From NCBI GenBank assembly GCA_028023455.1, contig JAQFVV010000031.1, positions 5,810,926 through 5,874,925 on the forward strand: a stretch of DNA of 64,000 bases, in the 5' to 3' direction. The translations under genes and the position numbers were made by a program. Positions 12,601 to 25,289 of the stretch are shown here, in pieces (within the stretch, counting starts at the first letter, position 1; each line of letters opens with the position of its first letter). The notes beneath the pieces are model-generated. The model worked only from the letters and a program-made list of their open reading frames with translations, ran no database searches and had not been told where the DNA came from. Source of the DNA: Epiperipatus broadwayi (taxonomy: Eukaryota; Onychophora; Udeonychophora; Euonychophora; Peripatidae).

Positions 12601-14531
12601 TTTTAAAAATGTTCTCCTCCAAGTGCTTAAAGTTTAAAATAAAAATAATTATTAATCCATTTAGTAAAATTTATAGAAAATAATCCTTGGTTTTAGTATT
12701 TAGGATGATAATTATTAAATCATAATATTAATTAATCCCGTAAAGTTTTTTTTTTAAGTATTTTCTCTGCTGGCGTATCCATGCATATTCCATCTAATTT
12801 AGCTGTAGTTATCTGATAAACTTTTAAGTACTATTTTATTTTTATGGATCCATCTTTTATTCAACTATATGTTCACTTTTTTATATAAGTTTCCTTCTTA
12901 ATACATTTAAACTTTCGTTTGGTATTTTTATATATATATCACTTTAAAAAAAAATGTTACCTTCAGAAAGGATATAACATTTTACTCCTTTTGATATAAT
13001 ATTATATAAAATAATTCATGCAATATACAATTGTCTTATTACTATTTAAAAAATAAATCTTGGATAGGCTTATAAATAATAATGTGTCTCCAATTTTTTC
13101 ATTAGACTCTGTATGATGTCCGAGCTGTGGTTTTTTATGTACCAAAACAGTTCTTTGGTGAATTATTAATAAAGCTGTATCAATAAATATTCCAAACATT
13201 TTTTCAGCATTACAACTTATATCCATTTTATTTCGTAGTATATCCACCCTTTATTGCGAAGTTTTGGTTAAATTTTTAGATAAAATACGACTGGCAAGTA
13301 ACTTTTAAAAAATTAGAAAATCATCTCCACAAAGTTTCTAAAATATATTATTTTTTTAACACCCTCTTTTGCAAAAATACTCTTAAAAATTATCAATTAG
13401 TTTTTTGCAAATAAAATGATAAGAAAGTACTAAAAAAAAAAATTGACTAAAATAAAAATTTTAAAATATATACTATCTTTTTGATAGTTATAATTTACCT
13501 TTCTCCGGTTTCAATACATTATTAATCTCCCCCTATACCCCCATGCAATTCATATTTATAGTCTGTAAGAATACCTCATTTGATTAGTTGATTCTTACTT
13601 TAACTTGAGAACAAATTTACATATTTTCAATTTATAGCAGAATTATATTTGAAAATAAAAAAACTATGACGCAATGAACTTAAAATATTATTTAAAATAT
13701 TACTTTTAAATAAATTATTATTTTATTAAAACTATTTAAACATTTAAAATAACTTTAAAATAATTTTAATAACCTATTCCATTTATCTATTTTTATTTAA
13801 ACAAAATATTTAATTTTTATTATATCTGTATTCATCTTTATTACATCATTTAAGCATGTTATATAATAGTTAACTTAATATTTATTATTATTTGCTTTTA
13901 TGATAGGCAACAATTCCATCCAATTCTATACTGCAATTTCAATATATTTTAAACTTTATTATTAATTCAAACAAGCATGTGTGAGAAAGTATGTAATATA
14001 CAAGTCACATGATTAATAACTTTGACAGACTATTTTCAATCTATTTCTCTGCCTAGATTTATATAATTGATACACTTATTATATTATATAAAATAATTAT
14101 AAAATTTGGAAGAACAATTTAGAAAATATAGAATTAAATACAATTCTCACCATCATAAAGTTTATTTTTAAAATGTACGATATTAATTTTTGCTTATTAA
14201 ATATGACTATAAATTTAAACATAGCATTTATTAAATTATCAGTTTTAAACTATTAAAATCGAATTTATTAAATATACTTTTAATTATTTACAGCTGTGCT
14301 ATTTAATATGGCCAGCTTTTACAACCATATGAAACAATATTTTAATCTTTACATAACTATTTTTAAATAATTTGCTATAATTTTATATACTACGTATTTG
14401 CTTTAGTCTCAAATTGTACTTTAAAGATATAATTGACAAATTATAATTAATAAATCAAAAGAACATATTCTAAAATTTAAAATTTTTAGTAATTGACTGT
14501 TATGAACTATTACTGACCTATAGAAAAGGGC

Positions 14532-14540
<9 letters not shown>
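9684..14540 (+). repeat. Left arm of a ~12-kb palindrome (4.9-kb inverted repeat)
   Basis: The reverse complement of this segment lies at 16908-21835. The match holds along the whole length: the blocks at 9700-9960, 10560-10700, 11580-11650, 12300-12440, 13090-13260, 13970-14060 and 14460-14540 correspond in order to 21830-21550, 20960-20810, 19950-19880, 19220-19080, 18300-18170, 17480-17390 and 16990-16908. Similarity is high by eye, with scattered substitutions and small indels. Open frames in one arm (for example 13002-13247 minus, 81 codons) are broken by indels in the other, so I see no conserved gene. Both ends of the arm abut TA repeats. It could be two inverted copies of one long non-coding transposon or an inverted segmental duplication. 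Confidence 0.9.
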
Positions 14541-14568
<28 letters not shown>

Positions 14569-14591
14569 GTTGTGCCCTTCAGAAAAGGGCA

Positions 14592-14632
<41 letters not shown>

Positions 14633-14637
14633 GTCAA
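14522..14637 (+). repeat. Duplicated unit: agaaaagggcac plus (AT)n plus aaataagt
   Basis: Two tandem units of about 57 bp each begin with AGAAAAGGGCAC, continue as an (AT)n tract (14534-14562 and 14598-14627) and end AAATAAGT. Between them TTGTGCCCTT is the inverse of AAGGGCACAA, so the first tract is the centre of a palindrome. It lies at the inner end of the left arm. Confidence 0.8.
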
Positions 14638-14640
14638 AAA

Positions 14641-14883
14641 ATTAAGAAACTGATGTGTAGTTGGGTGGGACATATTACTAGAAGAAATAATAATAGGTGG
14701 ACAGTTGATATCTTAAACTGGATGCCAAGAGATTATCAAAGATCTAGAAAGATATCACATGCAACATGGATGAATAAAGTAAAAATGTTTGCTGGTTCAA
14801 TGTGGAGAACAGAAGCTAAAGATTGGAGAAAATGAGCTGAATTTAGGGAGTCCTTCATCCTGCAATGTATCAATAATAGTTAA
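14641..14883 (+). pseudogene. LINE ORF2 C-terminal fragment
   Basis: The frame reads SWVGHITRRNNNRWTVDIL, then NWMPRDYQRSRK, TWMNKVKMFAGSMWRTEAKDW and FRESFILQ. These match the conserved C-terminal tail found after the RT domain of many animal non-LTR retrotransposons (RW-GH--R---RWT, W-PR---R-RG, W-D-I---AG--W--A-D---W, EAF-LQW). A TGA replaces the usual Trp in the K-W-E step near 14834. The frame ends at TAA 14881, followed by GATGATGG, a common tail type. Everything upstream (endonuclease, RT) is missing, so this is a dead 5'-truncated copy. It lies in the palindrome spacer and has no counterpart in the arms. Confidence 0.85.
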
Positions 14884-15325
14884 AAATGGTGATGATGGTA
14901 CCTCCTATTACTTATATTTTGGTCTCATCCTAGAATTGTAAACTATATTGAAACTCTAAAGTCCTATTAATAATTTCACCTTACTAAAATATCATGGAAT
15001 GTGTAATAGTTGATAACAGCTGATGGAAAAATAATTATTCAAAAAAAATCTCAACTTCTCTATGCTATTTCAGGATTTAATCTGCTTTGAGTTAAAATAG
15101 GTTTAAACATTATAGAAGTTGTAGACATTCAAAGCTACACATGGATGAGTTTACATATTGATGTTAAGACACCAAATTCAAAACAATGGTTTAAAATTAT
15201 AAACATATTTAAAAAATGAAGAACTTCAACAATTTGTTGAAATAAAATGAATTATCACAAAATCTAATTGCATATTTTGGTGATTAAACGAAAAAACGAC
15301 AACATGATAATAGTAAATTAGCATA
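14884..15325. other. Palindrome spacer, non-coding
   Basis: Unique sequence between the LINE tail and the SINE; nothing recognisable. Confidence 0.45.
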
Positions 15326-15421
15326 GTCAAGAGTTGGTGGCCTAGCGGTTAGCAAGGTTGCCTTCCAATCAGCTGGGCCGGGTTTGCTTTCCGGTCAACG
15401 CTTTGACATATGAAAAAAAAA
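15326..15421 (+). mobile_element. tRNA-Gly-derived SINE, copy 3
   Basis: Nearly the same as copy 2: TTGGTGGCCTAGCGGTTAGC (box A), a TCC-type anticodon loop, a decayed box B with GGTTTGCTTTCC, then CAACGC, TTTGACATATG and an A run. No clear target duplication. It lies in the palindrome spacer and is absent from the arms. Confidence 0.85.
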
Positions 15422-16904
15422 GGTTAGAAAATATAAGTGAAAGGAATGTATATTTTCTCTAAAGTAATAAACAGAAATAAGAACTGAGGAAAATATAGCT
15501 ATTTAAAAAAAAAAAAAAAAACAATTTTAATGTCTTGTTCCTGTAATATTTAATGGAAAGAAAGTAAATGTATAATGTAGGTGTCGCTGCTTTCATTTTA
15601 TTTTACTTTTTTACATTTTTACTGACGAGAATTTAAAGTATTTACTGGAGATTAAATATTAACAAGTAAATGATTTCTAAGTAAAAAAGTATATAGAACC
15701 GGAATTGAAATTGTCAAAAGTTAAACTGATATTTTCTCCATTTATATTTGCAAGTAAATGCCTGCTGTCATATTAAAAATAAGTAATTCGTGTCGGTGAT
15801 AAATTTGTTTCTTCAAGTCTACATGAGCGTTTTTGTTAAATACTTGGTTAGTTCAATTGCAATAAAAATTGGAATAAGTGCTTCACGAATATGAAAAAAT
15901 GAAAATATTAAATTCCTTGATCATTTTTAAAGTGCGTTAAGCTGACTGTTTTTTTTTTTTAATAAATAATAAGAATAATGTCACAAGATTAGACGAATAT
16001 TTAAGAAGTTTTAAAATGTAATTTTATATAAATATAAGCTTTAATATTACGACTTTATAAAAAGCGTATTGGTTTATTTATCTGGCATCTACATTCTGGA
16101 TTTTCAGATTCGATTCCCACGTTTGTCAGATTAGTCATAGCTGAAGAAACCCGCTTTCAAAAAGCTTGAATATTTATTGCCAGATCCCCATTTCTAACGG
16201 AAATATTCAGATTCAATAAGCATCATTGACTGTTAGCCTACTCTTACCATTGGATATGTGTTATCTCTTTGTATATGCATTGGCTAGAAGCGATGGAAGC
16301 TCAATCCGATCTAGATAAGACAGGATTTGGGCTAGTCTATTATATAAAGGCAAAGTGAGATATACCAAAATACCATTTGATATATTGTTTGATATATTAA
16401 CTGGTAGGCTACTATTTATGGAGTTTGGGTATCCGTAAGAGCATAATTAAGATTAATAAACTATAGAATTATTTGTGTTTCTGTTAATTTGCTAAAGCTC
16501 TAACCCAAATGTTTAATATCAAATGTTTAATTTCTAACAGAAATGTTTAATATCAAGGGAAAATGTGTATTTATAGCTCTAAATTAACCAATTACAAATA
16601 ATTAATAAAAACTGACCATTCAAAAGAAAAAGAAAGTTGCATTTACAGTTGGAAATATTATGTCGATGGTCAGTTTAATCCAAATAAAACATACAAATAT
16701 TCAATTATAAGTCTAAATCTACGGAAAATGGAAAGTGGAGTTGAGAAAAGTTAACTAGTTGGTTAATTTGTTAATTGTTATAATAGACAGAATCACCATT
16801 ATATTAATGATGGTTGCTACACAGGGTTGGATGAAGATCTATAAATGACTAAATTTGGTTTTATAGAATAAAGGATTATAGACATAATTTGTTGCTACTA
16901 TATA
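15422..16904. other. Palindrome spacer, non-coding
   Basis: 16080-16450 is less AT-rich and contains GATTCGATTCCCA followed by TGTCAGATTAGTCATAGC, which resembles a tRNA T-arm. No pairing acceptor stem could be found, so it is left unassigned. Confidence 0.4.
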
Positions 16905-16907
16905 TAT

Positions 16908-19900
16908 ATTGTGCCCTTTTCTATAGGTCAGTAATAGTTCATAACAGTCAATTACTAAAAATTTTAAATTTTAGAATATGTTCTTTTAATGCATTAATTA
17001 TAGTTTGTCAATTATATCTTTAAAGTACAATTTGAAGCTAAAGAAAATACATAGTATATAAAATTATAGCGAATTATTTAAAAGTAGTTAAGTAAAGTTT
17101 AAAATATTGTTTCATATGGTTGTAAAAGCTGGCCATATTAAATAACACAGCTATAAATATTAAAAGTATATTTAATAAATTCGATTTTAATAGTTTAAAA
17201 CTGATAAGTTAATAAATACAGTGTTTAAATTTATAATCATATTTAATAAACAAAAATTAATATAGTATATTTTAAAAATAAACTTTATGATGGTGAGAAT
17301 TGTATTTAATTCTATATTTTCTAAATTGTTCTTCCAAATTTTATAATTATATTATATAATATAATAAGTGTATCAATTATATAAATCTAGGCAGAGAAAT
17401 AGATTGAAAATCGTCAGTCAAAGTTATTAATCATGTGACTTTTAATGTATACTTTCACACACACGCTTGTTAGAGTTTAATAACAAAGTTTGTGTATTAT
17501 AGAGTTGGATATAATGATTATTTATCATAAAAGTAAATAGTATTAAATATTAAGTTAACTATCTTATGTAATGTTTTAAATAATGTAATAAAGACGAATA
17601 CATTCATAATATAAAAATTAAATATTTTATTTAAATAAAAATAGATAAATTGAATATTAAGAAATGGAATAAGTTATTAAATGTTATTTTAAAAGTTATT
17701 TTAAAAGATTAAAATAATTTAAATAAAGTTATAATTGAATTAAAAGTGGTATTTTAAATAATATTTTAAGTTCATTACATCATAATTTCTAATTTTGAAA
17801 TTCAATTCTACTATAAACTAAAAATATGTAAATTTGTTCTCAAGCTAAAGTAAGAATTAACCAATAGGAATAGGTATTCTTACAGACTATAAATATGATT
17901 TGCACGGGGGAGATTAATAATGTATTGAAATTAGAGAAAGGTAAATTATAACTATCAAAGAGATAGTATTTATTTTTTAAATTTTTTTATTTTAGTCAAT
18001 TTTTTTTTAGTACTTTCTTATAACTTTATCTGTAAAAAATTAATTGATAATTTTAAAAGTATTTTTTTGCAAAAGAAAGTTTTAAAAAATTATATATGTA
18101 GAAACTTCTTGGAAATGATTTTCTAATTTTTAAAGTACTTACCAGTCGTGTTTTATCAAAAAATTTAACCTAAACTTCGCAATAAAATAAAATGGATATA
18201 AGTTGTAATGCTGAAAAATTTTTTATTGATACAGCTTTATTAATGCATAACCGAAGAACAGTTCTGGTACATAAAAACCACAGCTCGGACATTATACGGA
18301 GTCTAAAAAAAAAATGTATTGAAATGTATTATTTATAACCTTATCCAAGATTTATTTTTAAATGGTAATAAGACAATTATATTTCATGAATTTTTTTATA
18401 TAATATGATATTCAAAGAAATAAAATGTTATATTCTTTCTGAAGGTAACATTTTTTAAAAATATTTTTCAAGAATTAATTAAAGAACCCAGGAAAATATG
18501 TTACAGAAGCATTTTGATATTAAAATATCCATTCTTTGAATTATTTAAAATGTATTTGGAAAAGATTTGTTCAAAAGTACTTGAAGTTTTTATTTTAAAG
18601 TGATATATAAAAATACCAAACGAAAGTTTAAATGTATCAAGAAGGAAACATAGATAAAAGGTGAATACATAGTTGAATAAAAGATGGATCCTTGAAAATA
18701 CAAATAGTACTTAAAAGTTTATCGAATATTTTTAAAATTAAATTAGATGGATTGATGCATCGGATACACAGAGAATATTGGTAGAGAAGATTAAGAAGCT
18801 TCACGGGATTAATTATTATTATCATTCTAAAAAATTAAAACCAAGGATTATTTTCTAAATTTTACTAAATGGATTAATAATTATTTTTATTTTAAACTTT
18901 AACGCGCTTGGAGAAGAACATTTTTAAAAACTCTAGAGAAAATAATAAGCATTTTGGACTTATCAGGAACTGTCATCAAGAAAATATGTAATTATAGTTT
19001 TGATTCCTTTTATTTTGTTAACCTAGTTTAAATCTAATTTTTTATATAAGATTAGGAAAAACAAAAACATTAATTTATTAATATTAAAATTTTATAATAT
19101 AACAATCTAATAATTTAGCTAAAAATATTTTAATAAAGTGTATGGGTGTGAATTTTTTTTTTTTTATATCTGCAATGCTCAAGTGGATAAAGACAAGCCT
19201 ACTGAACACGATGACCAGATAAAGGTTATTGGTAACAATAATAACTATTGATAATTTATAATGTATATTTTTTGTTTTCTTTAGATCATCCATAAATTGG
19301 AAGAATGAAGTGTAAAAGTTTTTTTTACTTATATGTAAATGCATTTCATACAACATTTTAAAAACCATTATGAGATAGGATTGATCTGAAAATATGCATA
19401 CGACGATTATTTTTTTTTTATTAGTGATATAATCCAATATAACAAATAATTATGTGATTCTTTTAAAATTTCATGTTATAGGATATTCAAATATTGTCTA
19501 AGTAGATCGTATATGATTAAACAAACAGAGCAATGAAGTAAGCAACTTTTCTTATGGGATAGTAAGATTGTTTAACTATTAATGAATTTTATTTATTGTT
19601 TTGTAAATGCAGATAGTTATTTATCGATGTAAGATGTAAAAAAATCTTGATAAATAATGTTGAGATAGTGGCTTGGAAGTACTTAGTGAACAGGAAACCA
19701 AGATGATGTTTTAAGGAATAGGATCTTATAAGGAATGGAAATAATATTTAGTTTTATGTGGTTATCAGCATAGTTAACATAGACCTATGACTGATATACA
19801 TTTTATTTGGACAGTGTTTATATTTCTTTAAATATTTGATGTTCTAATATAGCTGAAGAAATAGATTTAACATCGTCCCTGTACTAGAGGATATTAGGCA

Positions 19901-21831
19901 GGTAAATGTCATACCTCTTCGCACTGTACCATGATTTTGAGATATGTTAAAAGTAATACTCTAGCTTTCTTCCTTAATCCTATGCATCTGTTTTCGCTAT
20001 CTTTATTTCATGTAACTGCATCGTTTAGTAAGATATTTTAAAAGAAATGATAAATAATTTAGAACTAAGGTTGTGCTATCGTTTTTTGTATAAGATTAGT
20101 TTATTTGCTTATAAGGAGCAGAATATTATAACTTAAAATTGAAGATCCAAAGTATCCTAAGGAAAGAAAGAATCATAGAATATATTTTGAATTTTATTTT
20201 GGAAATGAAATATAAACTTCTTAAAATAAGGTATCTAAACAAAGATATTTTCTTTAAAGTGGTAATAGTTTTAAATGCTTTAGTATTATTTTTTTTAAGA
20301 GAAAAAATAAGTATTGCATATTTTTTTTAAATACAATAGTACAAAGCAAATTATGTAAACAATATGCATAGTATATTTTTTGTTTATTGATTAACAGAAA
20401 TATATTGATGATTACGCTTATATTATACTAAAGTAAGGCTTAAAGAGGAATATATTATGATTAGTAAACATTGTGTGATAAATACTAAAATCTAGTACTT
20501 AATTTTGGATAATATTTTGTGTAACATCTTTGACTTTGCAAGATGAAATTTTTTTTAATATTTTGAGAAGTCCATACTCATTATAAAATTTTGTTTTCTA
20601 TAGAATGTTTTCTAAGTATAAATTTTTAAAATAGGATAGTTTTAATTATATTAAGAATAAAATGCTGTTGCTAATAAAGTAGATAAATATATTTGTAATA
20701 AGTTAACCATAATGAGAAACCAAATAGTAACATTTTTTTTTAAATTTTGTCCTAAATTTAAATAAAGATGTAATTGAAATATAAATTATTTTTTTTTATA
20801 ACCTGGTAGATCAAACTGTAAAGTAAAAAAGTTAAGGATATCCACTGTAAATAGTGTAAATAAATTGTTTATTTTATTTGATGTTAGTAATAAACTTTGT
20901 TAAATTTTGTTATTTCAAAAATTTTGTGTCCAAGTTATTTATTTCTCCACATCGCTGCATGAAATCACGATATATGCATAATAATCGAAACAAATATATA
21001 ATTATGCACAAAAGATAAATAGAGAATTGTTTTAAGAAGTTTAAATATTTTATTGGTATTCATTATAATTAAATAATCATAATCTTACATTATTTTATTG
21101 GTCATAAATCAGTTATCACAATATTATATTAAATTATATGCTATCAGTTGCCACACATATTTTGTTTGTCAGATTATTAAAATGCTACCACGTATTTATT
21201 ATATCATTACATGAAGATATAAGATCATATTATATTATTTCATTATTTTATTATGGTAATAAAGTTATAGTAAAAAGAAAAGATATACAGAATTAGTTAA
21301 ACAATGAAGAATATTATTACTGTTGTTTATTGTTATTAGTTTCAGTGTAGTAGATTATGACATAAAATCCCTTCTCATATACTACCGTATTTTATTAACT
21401 TAGAATAAACTTTATGAACCTGAGATTATTTTATTGAGCTAGATTATTAAATAGAAGATTAAGATTTAATTATTAGTTTAATCTTAGTGAGTAGAAGTTA
21501 TTAAATTCATAAGAATACTATGAGTTTGTTATTTGAAATAGTAATAAAGGGGGAATAGTGTTCTTATGCCATTGAGGTAGTATCCTGTGGGATATTGGCT
21601 CAATGTAATCTATCTTGTCACCTGTATTTTCACTTCAAGTCTCATGAAAATATTAAATATTTATTTAATTTATTTTATAAACTGAACCTTATTTGTATTT
21701 TAAATTTGAGCTAATGAAACATTTTAATTTTAATGCTGAATATTTTATTTAGTAATTATTAACTGAGCTAGAACCCGTTTTATTTTATACCATATATTAT
21801 CTGGAAGTGAAGATGCACATAGTACAGGTTA

Positions 21832-21835
<4 letters not shown>
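16908..21835 (-). repeat. Right arm of the ~12-kb palindrome
   Basis: Reverse-complement partner of 9684-14540. The inner end (TTGTGCCCTTTTCTATAGG, 16910-16928) mirrors the left arm at 14520-14538, and the outer end (GAAGTGAAGATGCA near 21806) mirrors 9700-9712. A minus-strand frame of 117 codons at 19084-19437 is not open at the equivalent place in the left arm (12070-12420). The outer end runs into two AT palindromes at 21826-21945. Confidence 0.9.
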
Positions 21836-21869
<34 letters not shown>

Positions 21870-21893
21870 TAACCTGCATATATGTCATATATC

Positions 21894-21940
<47 letters not shown>

Positions 21941-21945
21941 CATGA
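21826..21945. repeat. Two adjacent AT-rich palindromes
   Basis: First: GGTTAGAATAT, an AT tract, then ATATTCTAACC. Second: ATAGTTTATAT, an AT tract, then ATATAAACTAT. Both are near-perfect inverted repeats with AT-dinucleotide centres and could form cruciforms. They sit exactly where the right arm of the large palindrome ends. Confidence 0.9.
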
Positions 21946-22079
21946 TTATGACATATTGAAAATATACTTATCTTTCCCAATTTTATATTTAAACTCTGTT
22001 TGAGTAATTTATATACATCGTCATCATCAACCTTTATCAATCTATTGCATCATGAAGGTAGCTCCAAGTTCAATCCAAC

Positions 22080-23220
22080 TTCTTTGCATATATAGTATTG
22101 ATGTTTTAATGACATTTGATTCATTTAATCTGACAGTTCTAGAGCATCATTGGAAATGAGTTATCCATCTAAATTTATTTTTAGTGGAGAGCTTTTATAT
22201 GATGGAAGTAGGAGTGCTATTATTATGGGTGGAAGGTCAGGTATTTGAAATGGATTACAATAAGGAAATGTCCTTGCTCCAACACTATATTTAATTTTTA
22301 TATCAGTTGTCTTTGGAATTATTTATATGTAGCATCACCAAACAAGTATCGATATAAAATAAAGATTTGCTGATGGAATTTTTAATTTGAATTGATAAAA
22401 AGCAAAAACAGGAACAACTTCTTTTTAGATTCTGGATTTACAAAATGCTGATGATTGTATTAGTTTAAATTTTGATTACCAGAATGTTCTCAATGTTTTG
22501 AATGCAAGCATACAAAGACTTTGGTTTAATAATTACTGACTAAAACATCAATTCATTATCAAGGAGTGAGGGAAGAAAAATCTATAGCAAATTTCAGCCT
22601 GGATGGTTACAAACTTGAGAATGTAAACTAGTTTATATATTGTGGTAGCTTTATAGTTAGAGAAAAGGACTTACATTTTTGAATTACAATATCTATTTTG
22701 ATATGCTGCATTGACTTTTATTAAGGTAAAAATACAAGTATTTTATCCCAAATAATTATTGTAATTATGATAGCTGTAATTTTATTTAATTTATTATCTG
22801 GAAGTGTGACACCTATTCCATATCAGAGCAAAATAAAAGTATTAAAAAGTTTTATTTAAGAAAGTTCTATAAAAAAATTTAAAAATATAATCTTTAGTGT
22901 ACTGAATATGATGCTATAGAATACAATATTGTAATACTTTACCTTTCTTAGGTAGCCTATTTAAAGCAAATGAACAATGCAATACTAGAAGATGATCATA
23001 ATTTTTGGGAGAGAAGAACACTTAGTTTAAGGATGATCTCATATATTAAAGAAGTGGAATATTAATTGATTTTTTTGGTCATGTTGTTGAACTATTTGAG
23101 AAATAGAACATATATGATGAAGAAATTAAAAGACACCATCATAGAATATGAAGTAAAAGAGAAATGGTCTACTATGTTGCATACATGGACTTATTATTAT
23201 TCAATGGTTAGTTTGTGTTG
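22080..23220 (+). pseudogene. Decayed LINE reverse transcriptase, 3' half
   Basis: Many stops and frameshifts, but the order of RT landmarks is preserved. At 22260-22310 a frame reads GNVLAPTLY (the QG-VLAP-LF motif B). At 22440-22460 LQNADDC matches the usual LQYADDC, with the second residue of YADD changed. At 22600-22660 YKLENVN then FIYCGSFI matches the L--V--F-YLGS-I block after the catalytic centre. Near 23080 FGHVVELFE matches the GHV-R-- segment, and 23110-23160 the KRHH/ KEKW region. Endonuclease and N-terminal RT are not visible. Clade cannot be fixed by eye. Confidence 0.7.
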
Positions 23221-24574
23221 TCATAGCCAAGTTCATTACTTCTGCTTTTTAACTTAGAATTAAATACCATTGATTTGAGGAAGAATGCATTCATGGCTCC
23301 TTATAATGTTTTATCTACCCAAACAATGAATTTGTGATAATAATGCCATCTGTTGTGCAAAAATTTCAATAATATTAAACCATTTGTATTCTATTATTTT
23401 TAATAATTTTAGTCAAAGTCTACTCTTTGTATTAACATGTAGCTTAAAGCCTCCCCAAAAAATTGTTAATAATATTATCTAGCATGCAATAAAAGTTATC
23501 CTTCTCTAAATTGTCAGTGTAAGGTTGGGGCATAAGCATTGGAAAAATAATCACTAATATCATTAACAAATATAGATTTTAACACTATTTGTTTTTTATT
23601 AATACAATGAGAAATTCCAAGAATAGAAGATGATTAAATTATAATTCATAATAAATTCAATATCATGCATTATCATTTACTGTCTGGCTTGCTTTTTTTC
23701 CAAATAAAACTTTGACTATCCATAACTGTTCTATTAAACGTCCTTTCTTATGTAACAGATAAAAATATAATGATCATTAAGTAAACTGTAGTGCTGGCAA
23801 TCATCAGCCTCAAAAGTATCATCACCATGAGTATAAATGAAGAACAGAAAATAATAATTATATGTAATTATATGTAATAAAAAACATATATCAACATTAA
23901 TATTCAAAATTCATATTTTGTGAATGTATTTAAAAGAGATATATACATTATAAAAGCAGCTTATTAGCATATAGTCAATGATAAACATAGGGTATATTAT
24001 ATATTATAACAGTAATTCATAACAATGAACATAATTCTAAAACAGAAAATTCTAAGATCATATTGGTAATGCTGATAATCATAAGTATTTTGCCATCCAA
24101 TATCATGAGATATCTGTAACAAATTTTAAATTTATAAATAAAGTGTGTAGACTTTAAAGCTGAACTTTATTGCTACACCATCCAGAGATTTCTTTGCATG
24201 TCTTGTATTTACAAAATGCATGTGCAAACTTAAACTATTTAACATTAAATAATTTGATGGAAGTAGCCTACAAATAAAATTCATTAGAGCACACCTTTAT
24301 GATGAAATATGCTACATAAATGGCTAATTCACAGAACAGATAACTAGAAAAATGAAGACATGAATAAAAAGAAATCTGAAACTATTGTTTTTTTTAAACA
24401 TTTACTTAATAAACATAATCTTTTCAGCAATGTGCACTTTACTATATTTTAAGTTACAAATGAATAAAAAAAAAAAAGATAGATTCATAACAATTTCAAT
24501 AAAAATGTTTATACCTTATTTTTTTCTTCTCTAAAAATTGATAAACATTTTTTAAATATTCTACTTACATTATT
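23221..24574. other. AT-rich non-coding sequence
   Basis: No coding or repeat signal recognised. Confidence 0.4.
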
Positions 24575-24785
24575 TAATACATTGTACAAGCTTAAACCTG
24601 CATTTATATATGTAATATATGTAGGATTTGAACTCAGATTTTCACACGACCCACTACTCTCAGTGCCATCTCATATTGCTGACCCATCTGATCATACACA
24701 TGTTGAAAAGATAAATAATCACCAATATACGTATTTCATGCCAAGCCAGCACTCATCAGCTGGTTCATATTACCATCTTTAAAGA
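24575..24785 (-). repeat. Repeat X, copy X1 (partial)
   Basis: On the minus strand this matches the ribozyme-containing half of repeat X as seen at 25221-25435. It forms an inverted pair with the next copy (AAGCTTAAACCTGCATTTATA at 24589-24609 mirrors the outer end near 25400-25420). It lacks the upstream 250 bp present in X2 and X3. Confidence 0.85.
24710..24777 (-). ncRNA. Hammerhead ribozyme, type I minimal (X1)
   Basis: Minus strand: ACCAG, CTGATGA (24753-24759), stem II with strands GTGCT/GGCAT around a small loop (a G-U at the base), GAAA (24734-24737), TACGTA as stem III, then TA and TTGGT. ACCAG/TTGGT form the core-proximal stem I. The cleavage site would follow AUA. This copy has the best stem II of the four and keeps CpG in stem III. 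Self-cleavage is inferred from the fold, not shown. Confidence 0.75.
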
Positions 24786-25128
24786 AAATGAATATAAATA
24801 AATAAATAAAATTATAGAAAAACGAGTAAACAGTTTTCCACATGATAACTTAATGAATTAATCTATTTTACTAAGTTCAATAGTGTGTAAAAGGTCTGCC
24901 CATCCCTCGCATATGTATGTATAAATAGATTAGTCTTCTGTACATGAGGGGTCAGAATGACTAATATGTCAACATGGGTAGGATGACAACCTTGGCACTA
25001 ACAAGGGCTTTGAATGTTTCATCATCAGATTTTCAATGAAATGGAAAGCTGAAGAGTTGTGATTTGGAATAGTTCGAAGCCTGTCCATTAAAGTATGAAG
25101 ATTGGCTATCTTAATATAAAGCTGAGCA

Positions 25129-25131
<3 letters not shown>

Positions 25132-25220
<89 letters not shown>
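25132..25220. repeat. (AT)n microsatellite, ~89 bp
   Basis: The longest uninterrupted AT tract in the window. It lies inside repeat X2, where X3 has only a short ATATAT stretch, so it expanded within the repeat. Confidence 0.95.
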
Positions 25221-25222
<2 letters not shown>

Positions 25223-25289
25223 ATAGTAATCTAGACCAACTGATGATTGCTGGTTTAGTATGAAATGCATCTATTGGTGATTATTTATC
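25221..25289 (+). ncRNA. Hammerhead ribozyme, type I minimal (X2)
   Basis: TAATC and ACCAA pair with TTGGT and GATTA across a TAG bulge (stem I). CTGATGA is at 25240-25246; stem II is TGCT/AGTA, with one mismatch against the family; GAAA is at 25262-25265. ATGCAT replaces TACGTA around stem III, still self-complementary. One stem II substitution suggests decay. Confidence 0.7.

Noticed and set aside
13002-13247. 81-codon minus-strand frame in the left palindrome arm
   Set aside because: Part of the peptide (DTALL, RTVLVHK) is also readable in the right arm at 18180-18300, but indels break it there and I recognise no family. Left unannotated as a gene.
19084-19437. 117-codon minus-strand open frame in the right palindrome arm
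   Set aside because: The equivalent stretch of the left arm (12070-12420) is shifted and interrupted, codons are AT-driven, and no motif is visible; chance frame.
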